The notes under the pieces: model-generated
What the model was told of the DNA's origin: nothing
Seen by the model: only the letters and a program-made list of their open reading frames with translations
Databases searched by the model: none
Assembly: GCA_023662835.1 (NCBI GenBank)
Contig: JAMPII010000001.1
Coordinates: forward strand, 19,578 to 67,548
Reading direction: 5' to 3'
Origin: Muribaculaceae bacterium
GTDB lineage: Bacteria; Bacteroidota; Bacteroidia; Bacteroidales; Muribaculaceae
DNA length: 47,971 nt
Shown here: positions 27,763-35,957 of the stretch, in pieces
Layout: the number at the start of each line of letters is the position of its first letter
Numbering within the stretch: the first letter of the stretch is position 1
Position numbers and translations under genes: made by a program

Positions 27763-29031
27763 ATGAAAAAGATTATAACAATAATTATGGCATCATTGGC
27801 TTTTACAGCTTCGGCTGCCCAGCTCGATTCAGTTTACAACAAACTCAAAACAGGATTCGTCGACCTGCGCAAGCAGGTTGTAAAGCAACCCGACGGGTTC
27901 ATCAAATACCCCTATCTGATTCCTGCCGGATTTTATTCGCAGCTATGGGATTGGGACGCATTTTTTATGGCTAATCACTTTATTTCCAAAGGACAGCCCG
28001 AATACATGAAAAGCTGGGTGCTCACCTTCTCACAAGGCATCGACAACGACGGCTACGTAGCCGGATGCATGACAAAAGACGGCCCAAGAAATGTTTACAG
28101 CGGCCGTTTCGCCATGAAACCATTCCTGTCGCAAGGCGCCTACCACTACTCCAAAGCCACCGGCAACTGGGAATGGCTCCGCCCGATATATCCGGCTCTT
28201 AAAAGCGTTATCGACTATCGTAAACGAACCCAATGCGACTCCATATCCGGTTTGTACTACTGGGAGATTGCCATGCAAAGCGGTGCCGACAACAATCCTG
28301 CCATGAACTATTTCAAGGACGATAGCCGCTCATTCATATCAACCGACGCCACAGCGTTCCAATACGGCGAGCTGCTGGCCCAGGCCGCTATCGCCGAAAA
28401 ACTGGGCTACACAGCCGATGCCCTCGCCCTGCGCAAGGAAGCAGTAGCAATAAAAGAGAACCTGAACAAACTTTGCTGGAACCAGGAGGATGAATGCTAC
28501 TACAACATCGACCGCGAAACGCGCCAGCAATACCGGCGCGTAGGTTACTCGACTTTCGTGCCGCTGATGTACAAAATGGCGCCCCTGGAGCGCGGACGTG
28601 CAATGCTCAAGCGCCACATGCTCTCGCCCCAGGAAATGAAATCTCCATTCGGTTTCCGAAGCCTTTCGAAAAGCGATGTCGACTACAACAACAAAAACAT
28701 AATAGTGCCCTTCTCAAACTGGCAAGGTCCCGTATGGGGAATCACTAGCTATATTTATTCCATTGGCCTTCACCATTATGGATTCGACGACGAAATTGCC
28801 TGGATGGCCGAAAAAGTTGGCGGACTTATGGCTAAGGACCTCGACAACTACGGAACCATGCACGAAACCTACCATGCCGAAACCGGCGAGCCACTGGCCC
28901 CGTCAAACTTTAAATACCGTACGCCGGAAGGCAAAATACAAGGATTCGTCAGCTGGAACCTTTGCATGGAAAACATACTCGAAGGTCTGCTCTTCAACCG
29001 CTGGATGCTTCTTGAACTGCCAGCTATGTAG
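27763..29031 (+). CDS. Secreted GH63-like alpha/alpha-barrel glycosidase
   Basis: A 422-residue protein with a Sec signal peptide (MKKIITIIMASLAFTASAAQ), so periplasmic or exported. Features of the GH63/GH37-type (alpha/alpha)6 barrel are LWDWDAFFMA (~62), the aspartate motif MQSGADNNP (~170, probable general acid), NWQGPVWG (~320), and the glutamate motif HETYHAETGEP (~365, probable base). Members include mannosylglycerate hydrolases, glucosidases and trehalase-like enzymes, so the substrate is uncertain. It is monocistronic, divergent from mtaB, with its stop 5 bp from the convergent kinase gene. Confidence 0.85.
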   Translation: MKKIITIIMASLAFTASAAQLDSVYNKLKTGFVDLRKQVVKQPDGFIKYPYLIPAGFYSQLWDWDAFFMANHFISKGQPEYMKSWVLTFSQGIDNDGYVAGCMTKDGPRNVYSGRFAMKPFLSQGAYHYSKATGNWEWLRPIYPALKSVIDYRKRTQCDSISGLYYWEIAMQSGADNNPAMNYFKDDSRSFISTDATAFQYGELLAQAAIAEKLGYTADALALRKEAVAIKENLNKLCWNQEDECYYNIDRETRQQYRRVGYSTFVPLMYKMAPLERGRAMLKRHMLSPQEMKSPFGFRSLSKSDVDYNNKNIIVPFSNWQGPVWGITSYIYSIGLHHYGFDDEIAWMAEKVGGLMAKDLDNYGTMHETYHAETGEPLAPSNFKYRTPEGKIQGFVSWNLCMENILEGLLFNRWMLLELPAM

Positions 29032-29036
29032 CCCTA

Positions 29037-30713
29037 TCAATAACGGAACGACGATCCTCCCAAAAATTCGCGCAACAGCGAAGTGGAGGGTATCAGCCGC
29101 TCAGGCACAGGACTGAAGTAGCTGAGCAGACGCATCAGCCTATATGCAACAGCATATTCATCGGCATTGCGCGCAACCGAGTGAAGAACATCCTCGGCCA
29201 GCGGACGCATAACGCCAAGCTCGAAAATGAGCGAAGAGTTAAACATAGCGTCGGCATTCTCCTGATAAGGGAATATCCATTTGTCCTCGCCGCGGCGAAC
29301 GCTCGGCCAGCGTTTTATCGTGTCAACCGCACTCACTCCCCTATACTTGAAGTCGCGTATTATGCGGCGCAGCAATCGGTTGTCGGTTGTCGGCACCCAG
29401 TTATGGTCGTCGATCGATATTGTTGTCAACGCCGAAACATAAATCAGGAACTTGCGCTCGGGCGCTATTTGAGCCGACAGTTCAGGGTTAAGCCCGTGTA
29501 TACCTTCAATAAGAAGCACTCCGCGATCCGACAATTTCAATTTGTTCCCCTTATACACACGCTGTCCCAGCTCGAAATTATACGTTGGCAATTCAACCTC
29601 CTCGCCGTTTAGCAAACGGGTTAAATCGCGGTTGAAAGTTTCAAGATCCAGAGCATAAAGCGACTCATAATCGTAGTCGCCATCGGCATCACGCGGCGTT
29701 TTGGTACGGTCAACGAAATAATCGTCAAGCGAAATCATACAAGGTTCCAGCAGGTTGGTCATCAACTGGATAGCCAGACGCTTGGTAAATGTTGTCTTGC
29801 CCGACGACGAAGGCCCGGCTATGAACACAATGCGCGCCCCACCCTTTTCGTAGCGTTCGAGAATCTGGTCGGAAATACGTCCGATTCGTTTGTCGTGCAT
29901 AGCCTCGGCAACATTGATGAGCATCGGCGTTTCATGCTTTCTGACTGCCAGATTGAACGTTCCGGCATCGTCAACGCCAACAACGCGGTTAAAAGCCAGA
30001 TAATCGGTAAACGCCTTGTACAGTTTCTCCTGAGCCTTAGGCGTCGACGGCATATCGAGACGTTTGCTGTCGGGTCCCATGAGCAACAATCCATCCTTGA
30101 ACGGCTCCAGATTGAACACAGGGCACATACCGGTTTGAGGAGCCAGACAGCCATAGAAACTGTCCACTACACCATCGAGCGTATAATAAACCGTATACAG
30201 TTCGCCAAGCGTCTCCAGCAGCCTATTCTTGTCGGTAAGTCCCTGGCGCGCATATAGTTTCTCAACATCCGTACATAAGCGTTCTTTGCGCACAATCGGC
30301 AAATTGCGATCGATGAGCGACGTCATGGCCTGCTTAAGTGCCGCAATTGTATCATCATTCACTCCCGGAAATCCTCCTCCAGTCAGCCTGCAGAAGTATC
30401 CCTGGGAAATGGAATGCTCAACCTCAAGCCGTGCGCCCGGAAAAAGCTCGACAATAGCGCGGTAAAGAATCATCACAAGTGTGCGCACATACACTTTACG
30501 GCCATCCTCAGTCGAGGCTGGCATGAACTCAACCTGCTTTGGCGAGAACAGCGGATATTGCAAATCCTCTGTCTTGTTGTTAACGCGGGCGCATATCGGT
30601 TTTTCCCTGATTTCGTCAGCCAGAGTATGATAAATATCCATTAACGTATCGCCGCCGTTAAAGTCGACATATCGGCCTATATTCTTGACGAACACCTTCA
30701 GTTGTGCGCTCAT
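29037..30713 (-). CDS. Uridine kinase-like protein with TGS and ThrRS-like domains
   Basis: A 558-residue protein. An N-terminal TGS domain (~1-60) and a second domain like the threonyl-tRNA synthetase editing-associated region (VEHSISQGYFCRL) lead into a C-terminal phosphoribulokinase/uridine kinase domain. That domain has Walker A GPSSSGKTT (~300), SLDDYFVDR (~332), and LLIEGIHGLNPEL. This three-part architecture is common in Bacteroidetes and Firmicutes and is usually annotated as a nucleoside or uridine kinase, though substrates are little proven. It is the last gene of the minus-strand block, 3 bp after ribH. Confidence 0.88.
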   Translation of the reverse strand: MSAQLKVFVKNIGRYVDFNGGDTLMDIYHTLADEIREKPICARVNNKTEDLQYPLFSPKQVEFMPASTEDGRKVYVRTLVMILYRAIVELFPGARLEVEHSISQGYFCRLTGGGFPGVNDDTIAALKQAMTSLIDRNLPIVRKERLCTDVEKLYARQGLTDKNRLLETLGELYTVYYTLDGVVDSFYGCLAPQTGMCPVFNLEPFKDGLLLMGPDSKRLDMPSTPKAQEKLYKAFTDYLAFNRVVGVDDAGTFNLAVRKHETPMLINVAEAMHDKRIGRISDQILERYEKGGARIVFIAGPSSSGKTTFTKRLAIQLMTNLLEPCMISLDDYFVDRTKTPRDADGDYDYESLYALDLETFNRDLTRLLNGEEVELPTYNFELGQRVYKGNKLKLSDRGVLLIEGIHGLNPELSAQIAPERKFLIYVSALTTISIDDHNWVPTTDNRLLRRIIRDFKYRGVSAVDTIKRWPSVRRGEDKWIFPYQENADAMFNSSLIFELGVMRPLAEDVLHSVARNADEYAVAYRLMRLLSYFSPVPERLIPSTSLLREFLGGSSFRY

Positions 30714-30716
30714 ATC

Positions 30717-31187
30717 CTACAAATTGTCGGTGAAATCTATCATATGTATAGCCGCTTCGGCCGCTTCGGTTCCTTTGTTGCCAAGCTTACCGCCGGCGCG
30801 GTCAAGTGCATCATCAAGCGCGTCGACCGTCAACACCCCGAACACTACCGGCGCTACAGCCGTAGCGTTAAGCTGCGTTGTGCCTTGCGTGACGCTCTGA
30901 CAAACATAGTCGAAATGCGGTGTGCCTCCGCGAATCACGCAGCCCAACACAATAACAGCATCATAGCTGCGAATCAAACGAGCCGCAGCATAGGTCAGCT
31001 CCACAGCGCCGGGCACCGCGAACACCTCGTATTCTACACCCTCCTTTGCAAGCAACCCGACAGCCCCTTCGCAAAGAGCGTCGGTCACCGTTGCGTTCCA
31101 CAGTGTTTTGACCACGGCCACTTTCTTTCCGGCCTTGAGTTTAGGCAGCGACCCTGAGGGTGCACTTTGTGTTAATGCAGTTGACAT
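30717..31187 (-). CDS. ribH: 6,7-dimethyl-8-ribityllumazine synthase
   Basis: A 156-residue lumazine synthase catalysing the penultimate step of riboflavin synthesis, condensing 5-amino-6-ribitylaminouracil with 3,4-dihydroxy-2-butanone-4-phosphate. It shows the family segments VVKTLWNATVTDAL, VPGAVELTYAAARL (~57), VLGCVIRGGTPHFDYVC (~80, with the catalytic His) and FGVLTVDALDDALDRAGGKLGNKGTEAA. The enzyme assembles as an icosahedral shell in many bacteria. Its neighbours are unrelated to flavin synthesis, and no FMN riboswitch was found. Confidence 0.94.
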   Translation of the reverse strand: MSTALTQSAPSGSLPKLKAGKKVAVVKTLWNATVTDALCEGAVGLLAKEGVEYEVFAVPGAVELTYAAARLIRSYDAVIVLGCVIRGGTPHFDYVCQSVTQGTTQLNATAVAPVVFGVLTVDALDDALDRAGGKLGNKGTEAAEAAIHMIDFTDNL

Positions 31188-31195
31188 ACTATATA

Positions 31196-32071
31196 TTATA
31201 TGTGTAAGGCTATATCGTTAACGAATGCGCTCATGGCATCGTTGTCGGCCATGGCTATTGTTTCGTGATTAATTTCGCTGTTGACAAGTGTTTCTATCAC
31301 AGCAGCCAATGCTGCCGGGATATCGCTATTCCCAACCGGAGCCGAGGCATGCATGTTCTGCAGGCCGAACATCTCCAGCGTTTCGCTCCCCACGCTCAAC
31401 ATACGGTCGGCATGGAAACGCACCCGCTCACTGAAGGCGCGCTCGGCCGTTGCCTGGCCAAACAACATTTTCAAATCGGTAGGAAGCGCAATTGTCATGT
31501 CGGCCGATTCGAGATTCTCCAGAATAGCAGGCATATGACGTGTAATCCTATGGGCCAGCCAAGGGCTAAATGCCGGAACATAGATAATCATGGCGCGTCG
31601 GTCGCGTGCATAACGAAGTATGTCGTTCACTTGCGGGCGCACCCGCTGGTCAACAACGTACGCGCCGCCGTAAACAACAACATCGTCGGCATCGATGCGC
31701 GGCCAAACAACCGACATTTCCTCCTGCGGATACGTTCCATAAGCTATAGTTTGTTCCGGAGTGTCGAAAGTGAGGTGGGTTGCCGAACTTCCCTCCGTGA
31801 AAAGATCAATTGAACGGGTGTCGACACCGGCAGATGCCAGCTGCCCGACGATGATTTGCCCGGCGCAATCGCGTGCTGTTTCGCCTACGAACGTAACCGG
31901 CACACCTTTTTGCGCGGCTTTGCATGCTGCGCGCAACAGATAGCCGCCAGCCCGCGAACCAACCGGCTGCGACTGCCGGAATCCTATTTCCAGAAAGCAT
32001 TCGCCTATAACAATGGTCTTCCTGTGTTCCTGAGGCCCGACAGGCGATAAACGGGTTGATTCCGTATTCAT
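31196..32071 (-). CDS. PfkB-like sugar kinase homologue with altered active-site loop
   Basis: A 291-residue ribokinase-fold protein from ATG 32071, chosen because the longer frame overlaps the SIS gene and this start lies 7 bp after its stop. The N-terminal PfkB pattern is clear (GSRAGGYLLRAACKAAQKGVPVTFVGETARDCAGQIIVGQLASAGVD). The C-terminal anion-hole motif, normally DTxGAGD, appears as APVGNSDIPAAL: the base aspartate may survive but GAGD has become GNSD. It may be a divergent or inactive kinase. Its pairing with a sugar-phosphate isomerase suggests a sugar-phosphate role. Confidence 0.75.
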   Translation of the reverse strand: MNTESTRLSPVGPQEHRKTIVIGECFLEIGFRQSQPVGSRAGGYLLRAACKAAQKGVPVTFVGETARDCAGQIIVGQLASAGVDTRSIDLFTEGSSATHLTFDTPEQTIAYGTYPQEEMSVVWPRIDADDVVVYGGAYVVDQRVRPQVNDILRYARDRRAMIIYVPAFSPWLAHRITRHMPAILENLESADMTIALPTDLKMLFGQATAERAFSERVRFHADRMLSVGSETLEMFGLQNMHASAPVGNSDIPAALAAVIETLVNSEINHETIAMADNDAMSAFVNDIALHI

Positions 32072-32078
32072 ATTTCTA

Positions 32079-32693
32079 TTATTGGTTGTCGCCGCGCGAC
32101 ACTGTGCCAAGGTAGCCGCCATGGTGACGCAGCGCATACTGATGTCGGTCGAAGCCGATGAGTTTCATCATGTTCACAACCAGTACATCGCCGATAACTG
32201 TCATCATTGTTGTCGAGGTTGTAGGCGTCAGTCCCAGAGGACACACCTCTGGAGCGCAGCCGGTTGCAAGCGTGGCATTTGCCAGACGCCCCAGCTCGCT
32301 ATCGGGGTTGCCGGTTATCACGATTAGCGGCAACTGAGGGTACAGGTTATGAGCCAGATGAACCAGTTCAATAATCTCGCGCGTCTTTCCGGAATTGGAA
32401 ATCAGCAGCATAACATCGTTGGGCTGAAGCACACCCAAATCGCCATGTTGAGCTTCGGAAGGGTGGAGATTTACAGCCGGTGTACCCGTCGAGGAAAAGG
32501 TTGTGGCAATATTCATGGCTATCTGGCCGGCCTTGCCCATTCCGGAGGTGACGAGTTTGCCGCCGAGCTGATGCACATGCTTGTGTATCAGCTCGACTGC
32601 ATGGTCGTATGCGTCGCTCACGGGGATGCTGAGTACTGCCTCGCTCTCCTGACGGAGAATCTGCTCCATTGTCTGTTGAACAGAAGAAGTCAT
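32079..32693 (-). CDS. KpsF/GutQ-type SIS sugar-phosphate isomerase without CBS domains
   Basis: A 204-residue SIS-domain protein: SGMGKAGQIAMNIATTFSSTGTPAVNLHPSEAQHGDLGVLQPNDVMLLISNSGKTREI is the signature of arabinose-5-phosphate isomerases (KdsD/GutQ). Those enzymes convert ribulose-5-phosphate to arabinose-5-phosphate for Kdo synthesis. The usual two CBS domains (about 120 residues) are missing, as in shorter family members. It precedes the PfkB-like gene by 7 bp and follows asnS by 67 bp. Arabinose-5-phosphate isomerase activity is likely but not proven by sequence. Confidence 0.85.
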   Translation of the reverse strand: MTSSVQQTMEQILRQESEAVLSIPVSDAYDHAVELIHKHVHQLGGKLVTSGMGKAGQIAMNIATTFSSTGTPAVNLHPSEAQHGDLGVLQPNDVMLLISNSGKTREIIELVHLAHNLYPQLPLIVITGNPDSELGRLANATLATGCAPEVCPLGLTPTTSTTMMTVIGDVLVVNMMKLIGFDRHQYALRHHGGYLGTVSRGDNQ

Positions 32694-32760
32694 ATTAGAG
32701 GTCGTTTCTCTTTCGTTTTATTAATTGCTGATATGATAGATGCCGTCAAATGCCAACATC

Positions 32761-34152
32761 CTAGAATTCAGCATTATTCGGTGTTCGTGGGAATGGAATA
32801 ACGTCGCGGATGTTGGTCATTCCGGTAACGAAAAGCACAAGGCGTTCGAAACCCAATCCAAATCCGGCGTGGGGAACTGTTCCAAAACGGCGGGTGTCGA
32901 GGTACCACCACATATCCTTCATTGGTATGTTCAGCTCTTCGATGCGCTGAAGCAGTTTTTCGTAGCTCTCCTCACGCTCCGAGCCACCGATAATCTCACC
33001 TATCGACGGGAAGAGAACATCCATGGCGCGCACCGTGCGCCCATCCTCGTTCTGCTTCATATAAAAGGCTTTTATCTCCTTGGGATAGCCGGTCAGAATT
33101 ACCGGACATTTAAAGTGGTGCTCAACCAAATAGCGTTCGTGTTCGCTCTGCAGGTCGACACCCCATTTAACAGGGAATTCAAATTTATGGCTCGACTTCT
33201 CCAGGATTTCAATACCCTCGGTATAGGTGAGTCGCACAAATTTTTGTTCAAGCACATGCTCCAGACGTGCCATCAGCTCCTTATCGTAATGCTCGGCAAG
33301 GAATTCTATATCGTCGCGGCAGTTGTCGAGAGCGTAGCGTATACAATATTTCAAGAAGTCCTCGGCAAGATCCATGTTATCGTCTATGTCGTAGAACGCC
33401 ATTTCCGGCTCAATCATCCAGAACTCCGACAAGTGGCGCGGAGTGTTCGAATTTTCGGCGCGGAAAGTGGGTCCGAATGTGTAAATGGCTCCGAGCGCTG
33501 TTGCGCCTAGTTCACCCTCAAGCTGGCCTGAAACTGTAAGCGCTGTGGGTTTTCCGAAAAAGTCTTGCGAATAGTCGACAGCACCATCCTCTGTTTTAGG
33601 AAGGTTCGACAACGGCAGTGTTGTAACCTGGAACATCGCGCCGGCGCCCTCGCAGTCGCTGGCTGTAATCAGTGGAGTGTTAAGGTAGTAGAAACCGTGT
33701 TCCTGGAAGAAACGGTGAATGGCGAATGCCAAAGCGCTACGCACGCGCAACACAGCGCCGAAAGTATTTGTGCGTGGACGAAGGTGGGCTTTCTCGCGAA
33801 GGAATTCGAGCGTATGGCCTTTCTTCTGCAATGGGTAGGTTTCCGGATCAGCTGTGCCGAAAACATGGAGCGTCTCAGCCTGCACCTCAACGCTCTGCCC
33901 CTTACCCATCGATTCCACCAACAAGCCCTCAACCTTGATTGAGGCGCCTGTTGTGATAGGCTTAAGCTGTTCCTCGTTGAAGTTCTGCATGTCGAACACA
34001 ATCTGCAGGTTCTTTACCGTCGAGCCGTCGTTGAGCGCAACGAACTGAACGTGTTTGTTGCCACGACGTGTACGAACCCAGCCCATTACGGTAACCTTGG
34101 TGCCGACAAAAGCTTTGTCGGCTATCAAGGCTGATATTTTGTTGCGTATCAT
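32761..34152 (-). CDS. asnS: Asparaginyl-tRNA synthetase
   Basis: A 463-residue class IIb aminoacyl-tRNA synthetase charging tRNA-Asn. An N-terminal OB-fold anticodon-binding domain ([25 protein letters not shown], ~20) is followed by the class II core. Motif 2 is in [25 protein letters not shown] (~228) and motif 3 in [31 protein letters not shown] at the end. The C-terminal [11 protein letters not shown] distinguishes AsnRS from AspRS. It lies 24 bp after the pseudouridine synthase gene. Confidence 0.97.
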   Translation of the reverse strand: MIRNKISALIADKAFVGTKVTVMGWVRTRRGNKHVQFVALNDGSTVKNLQIVFDMQNFNEEQLKPITTGASIKVEGLLVESMGKGQSVEVQAETLHVFGTADPETYPLQKKGHTLEFLREKAHLRPRTNTFGAVLRVRSALAFAIHRFFQEHGFYYLNTPLITASDCEGAGAMFQVTTLPLSNLPKTEDGAVDYSQDFFGKPTALTVSGQLEGELGATALGAIYTFGPTFRAENSNTPRHLSEFWMIEPEMAFYDIDDNMDLAEDFLKYCIRYALDNCRDDIEFLAEHYDKELMARLEHVLEQKFVRLTYTEGIEILEKSSHKFEFPVKWGVDLQSEHERYLVEHHFKCPVILTGYPKEIKAFYMKQNEDGRTVRAMDVLFPSIGEIIGGSEREESYEKLLQRIEELNIPMKDMWWYLDTRRFGTVPHAGFGLGFERLVLFVTGMTNIRDVIPFPRTPNNAEF

Positions 34153-34176
34153 TTTCTGTTACTTTTTAGCTTCAAT

Positions 34177-35748
34177 TTATTCGAACGATCCCATTTTCAG
34201 GAAGTTCACTTCTTCCTGAGTGAGGTAGCGCCAGCGTCCGCGGGGCAGATTTTTCTTTGTTAATCCGGCAAAGTAAACGCGGTCGAGTTTTGTCACATGG
34301 TAGCCGAGGCTCTCGAAAATACGGCGCACGATGCGGTTGCGACCCGAGTGTATCTCAATACCGGCCTGATTGCGGTCGGTGTCGGTTGCGTAAGATATAG
34401 CATCGGCATGAATAGGTCCATCTTCAAGTTCTATACCGTCGGCAATCTGTTGCATGTCGTCCTCGGTGATATCCTTATCCGTCCAAACATGATAGATTTT
34501 TTTCTTAACATATTTGGGATGAGTCAGTTTCGAAGCAAGGTCGCCATCGTTTGTCAGCAGCAGCACACCGGTTGTATTACGGTCCAGACGGCCAACGGGA
34601 TAGATGCGTTCGTTACATGCACCTTTAACCAGGTCGAGAACTGTGGTGCGACCATTGGGGTCGTCGGAAGTTGTTACACAATCTTTTGGCTTGTTGAGCA
34701 GGATGTAGCACTTGCTTTCCAGTGTCACTACCTTTTCATCGTATTCAACAACGTCGGCGTGCGATATTTTTGTACCCAACTCGGTGACAACGTTGCCGTT
34801 CACTTTCACCAGACCTTGCTGGATAAATTCGTCAGCTTCGCGGCGCGAGCAAATTCCGGCATTTGCCATGAATTTGTTCAAGCGAATCTGCTCATTCGGA
34901 TCCGGTATCGGCATCTCGTATTCGATGCGTTTCGGACGCGGCGTGAAACTCTTGCCCTGACGCGGCATGAAACCACCCTGCTGACGGTTTCGGTTATTGT
35001 TGTAACCACCCTGCTGGCGATTCTGATTGTTGTAGCCTCCCTGGCGGTTCTGGTTGTTATAGCCACCCTGGCGGTTCTGATTATTGTAGTTATTGTAACC
35101 GCCCTGACGGTTCTGGTTGTTATAGCCGCCCTGACGGTTCTGATTGTTGTAGCTATTGTACCCGCCCTGGCGGTTCTGGTTGTTATAGCCGCCCTGACGG
35201 TTTTGATTGTTGTAGCCGCTCTGACGATATCCGCCCTGGTTGTTGTAGCCGCCTTGGCGGTTCTGGTTGTAACCTCGGTTGTTATAACCGCCCTGATTAT
35301 TGTAACGGTTGTAGCCGCCTTGGCCGTAATTGTTTTGCTGTGAGGTTTCGCCGGTAACCTCGGTTGAATCGGTCTTGGCAGTGGCGTCGGTCGTGTCGTT
35401 TGTCGATTGATACTGCTGACGCGGCTGATAGCCGCCCTGATTATAGTGGTTGTTGTAACGGTTGTTATTGTTGTAACCGCCTTGGCGATTGTAACCTCCC
35501 TGATTATTGTAGCCCCCTTGGCGGTTCTGGTTGTAGCCGCCCTGACGGTTGTAACCGCCTTGGTTGTAGCCGTTCTGTCGTGGCTGGTAGGAACGAGGCT
35601 GATAGCCTGTCGATTGATCGCTTTGTTCCGACGATGAATTTTGGTTGTAATCTACTTTACTGAAACTGCGTTCACCTTCCGACGAACCTGCAATTCTGTT
35701 TTCCCCTATTCTGGGTCGTTTAGGCCTCTTTTCTTCGTTAATGTCCAT
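34177..35748 (-). CDS. rluB: RluB-type 23S rRNA pseudouridine synthase with a long Gly/Tyr/Asn/Gln-rich N-terminus
   Basis: A 523-residue protein. The C-terminal half (about 285-520) is a normal RsuA/RluB/E/F pseudouridine synthase, with an S4 RNA-binding domain (RLNKFMANAGICSRREADEFI) and the catalytic aspartate in VGRLDRNTTGVLLLTNDG. The N-terminal ~270 residues are low-complexity, with about 17 GGY units mostly as GGYNNQNRQ or GGYNRQ, resembling prion-like or RGG/YG RNA-binding tracts. The tract is encoded by DNA repeats at 34960-35600. The 23S rRNA target is a family inference. Two candidate -7 boxes lie upstream. Confidence 0.92.
   Translation of the reverse strand: MDINEEKRPKRPRIGENRIAGSSEGERSFSKVDYNQNSSSEQSDQSTGYQPRSYQPRQNGYNQGGYNRQGGYNQNRQGGYNNQGGYNRQGGYNNNNRYNNHYNQGGYQPRQQYQSTNDTTDATAKTDSTEVTGETSQQNNYGQGGYNRYNNQGGYNNRGYNQNRQGGYNNQGGYRQSGYNNQNRQGGYNNQNRQGGYNSYNNQNRQGGYNNQNRQGGYNNYNNQNRQGGYNNQNRQGGYNNQNRQQGGYNNNRNRQQGGFMPRQGKSFTPRPKRIEYEMPIPDPNEQIRLNKFMANAGICSRREADEFIQQGLVKVNGNVVTELGTKISHADVVEYDEKVVTLESKCYILLNKPKDCVTTSDDPNGRTTVLDLVKGACNERIYPVGRLDRNTTGVLLLTNDGDLASKLTHPKYVKKKIYHVWTDKDITEDDMQQIADGIELEDGPIHADAISYATDTDRNQAGIEIHSGRNRIVRRIFESLGYHVTKLDRVYFAGLTKKNLPRGRWRYLTQEEVNFLKMGSFE
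34960..35600 (-). repeat. Intragenic repeats encoding GGYNNQNRQ-type units
   Basis: Imperfect tandem repeats of about 27 bp (with 15-18 bp variants) encode the Gly/Tyr/Asn/Gln/Arg tract of the pseudouridine synthase. Identical stretches between adjacent units could expand or contract by slippage. A spurious 348-codon frame on the opposite strand is created by the same repeats. Confidence 0.85.
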
Positions 35749-35812
35749 AGATATTAAAGTTGTTGGAATGGAAATTGAGTTTTGTTTTTGCCTCTCGGCT
35801 TATTTTAAGTAT

Positions 35813-35881
35813 CAAATTTATCTGTAAAAAGTTCAGAGCATAGGTTGTGCTGTTGCTACACTTTCTTATATGACAAATTTA
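35813..35881 (-). promoter_or_regulatory. Two candidate promoters for the rluB-asnS block
   Basis: TAAATTTG occurs twice on the minus strand, at 35820-35813 and 35881-35874, 65 and 126 bp upstream of the rluB start. Neither has an obvious -33 TTTG at 20-bp spacing. The block of six minus-strand genes downstream has no gap larger than 67 bp and could be read from here. Confidence 0.45.
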
Positions 35882-35934
35882 CATTATTATTATTAATTGA
35901 AATAACCATGTAAATCGCGCTTACACAAAATTAA

Positions 35935-35957
35935 CCATAATTAACACTCAATTATGG
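35935..35957 (-). terminator. Hairpin at the end of the YtfE-LuxR gene
   Basis: CCATAATT and AATTATGG form a perfect 8-bp stem with a 7-base loop that spans the stop codon at 35952. It is followed on the minus strand by TTAATTTT. The T-tract is weak, so it is a probable rather than certain terminator. Confidence 0.5.

Noticed and set aside
34297-35343. Long plus-strand open frame (348 codons) opposite the pseudouridine synthase
   Set aside because: It is created by the mirror of the Gly/Tyr/Asn/Gln repeat codons. It is a monotonous Val/Ala/Ile/Leu string with no family resemblance, and it lies antisense to a clear enzyme gene.
35856-35881. Second AraR half-site (GCTACACTT..TTATATG) upstream of rluB
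   Set aside because: Only one arm resembles the operator and is itself interrupted. No inverted partner is present and the gene has no link to arabinose.
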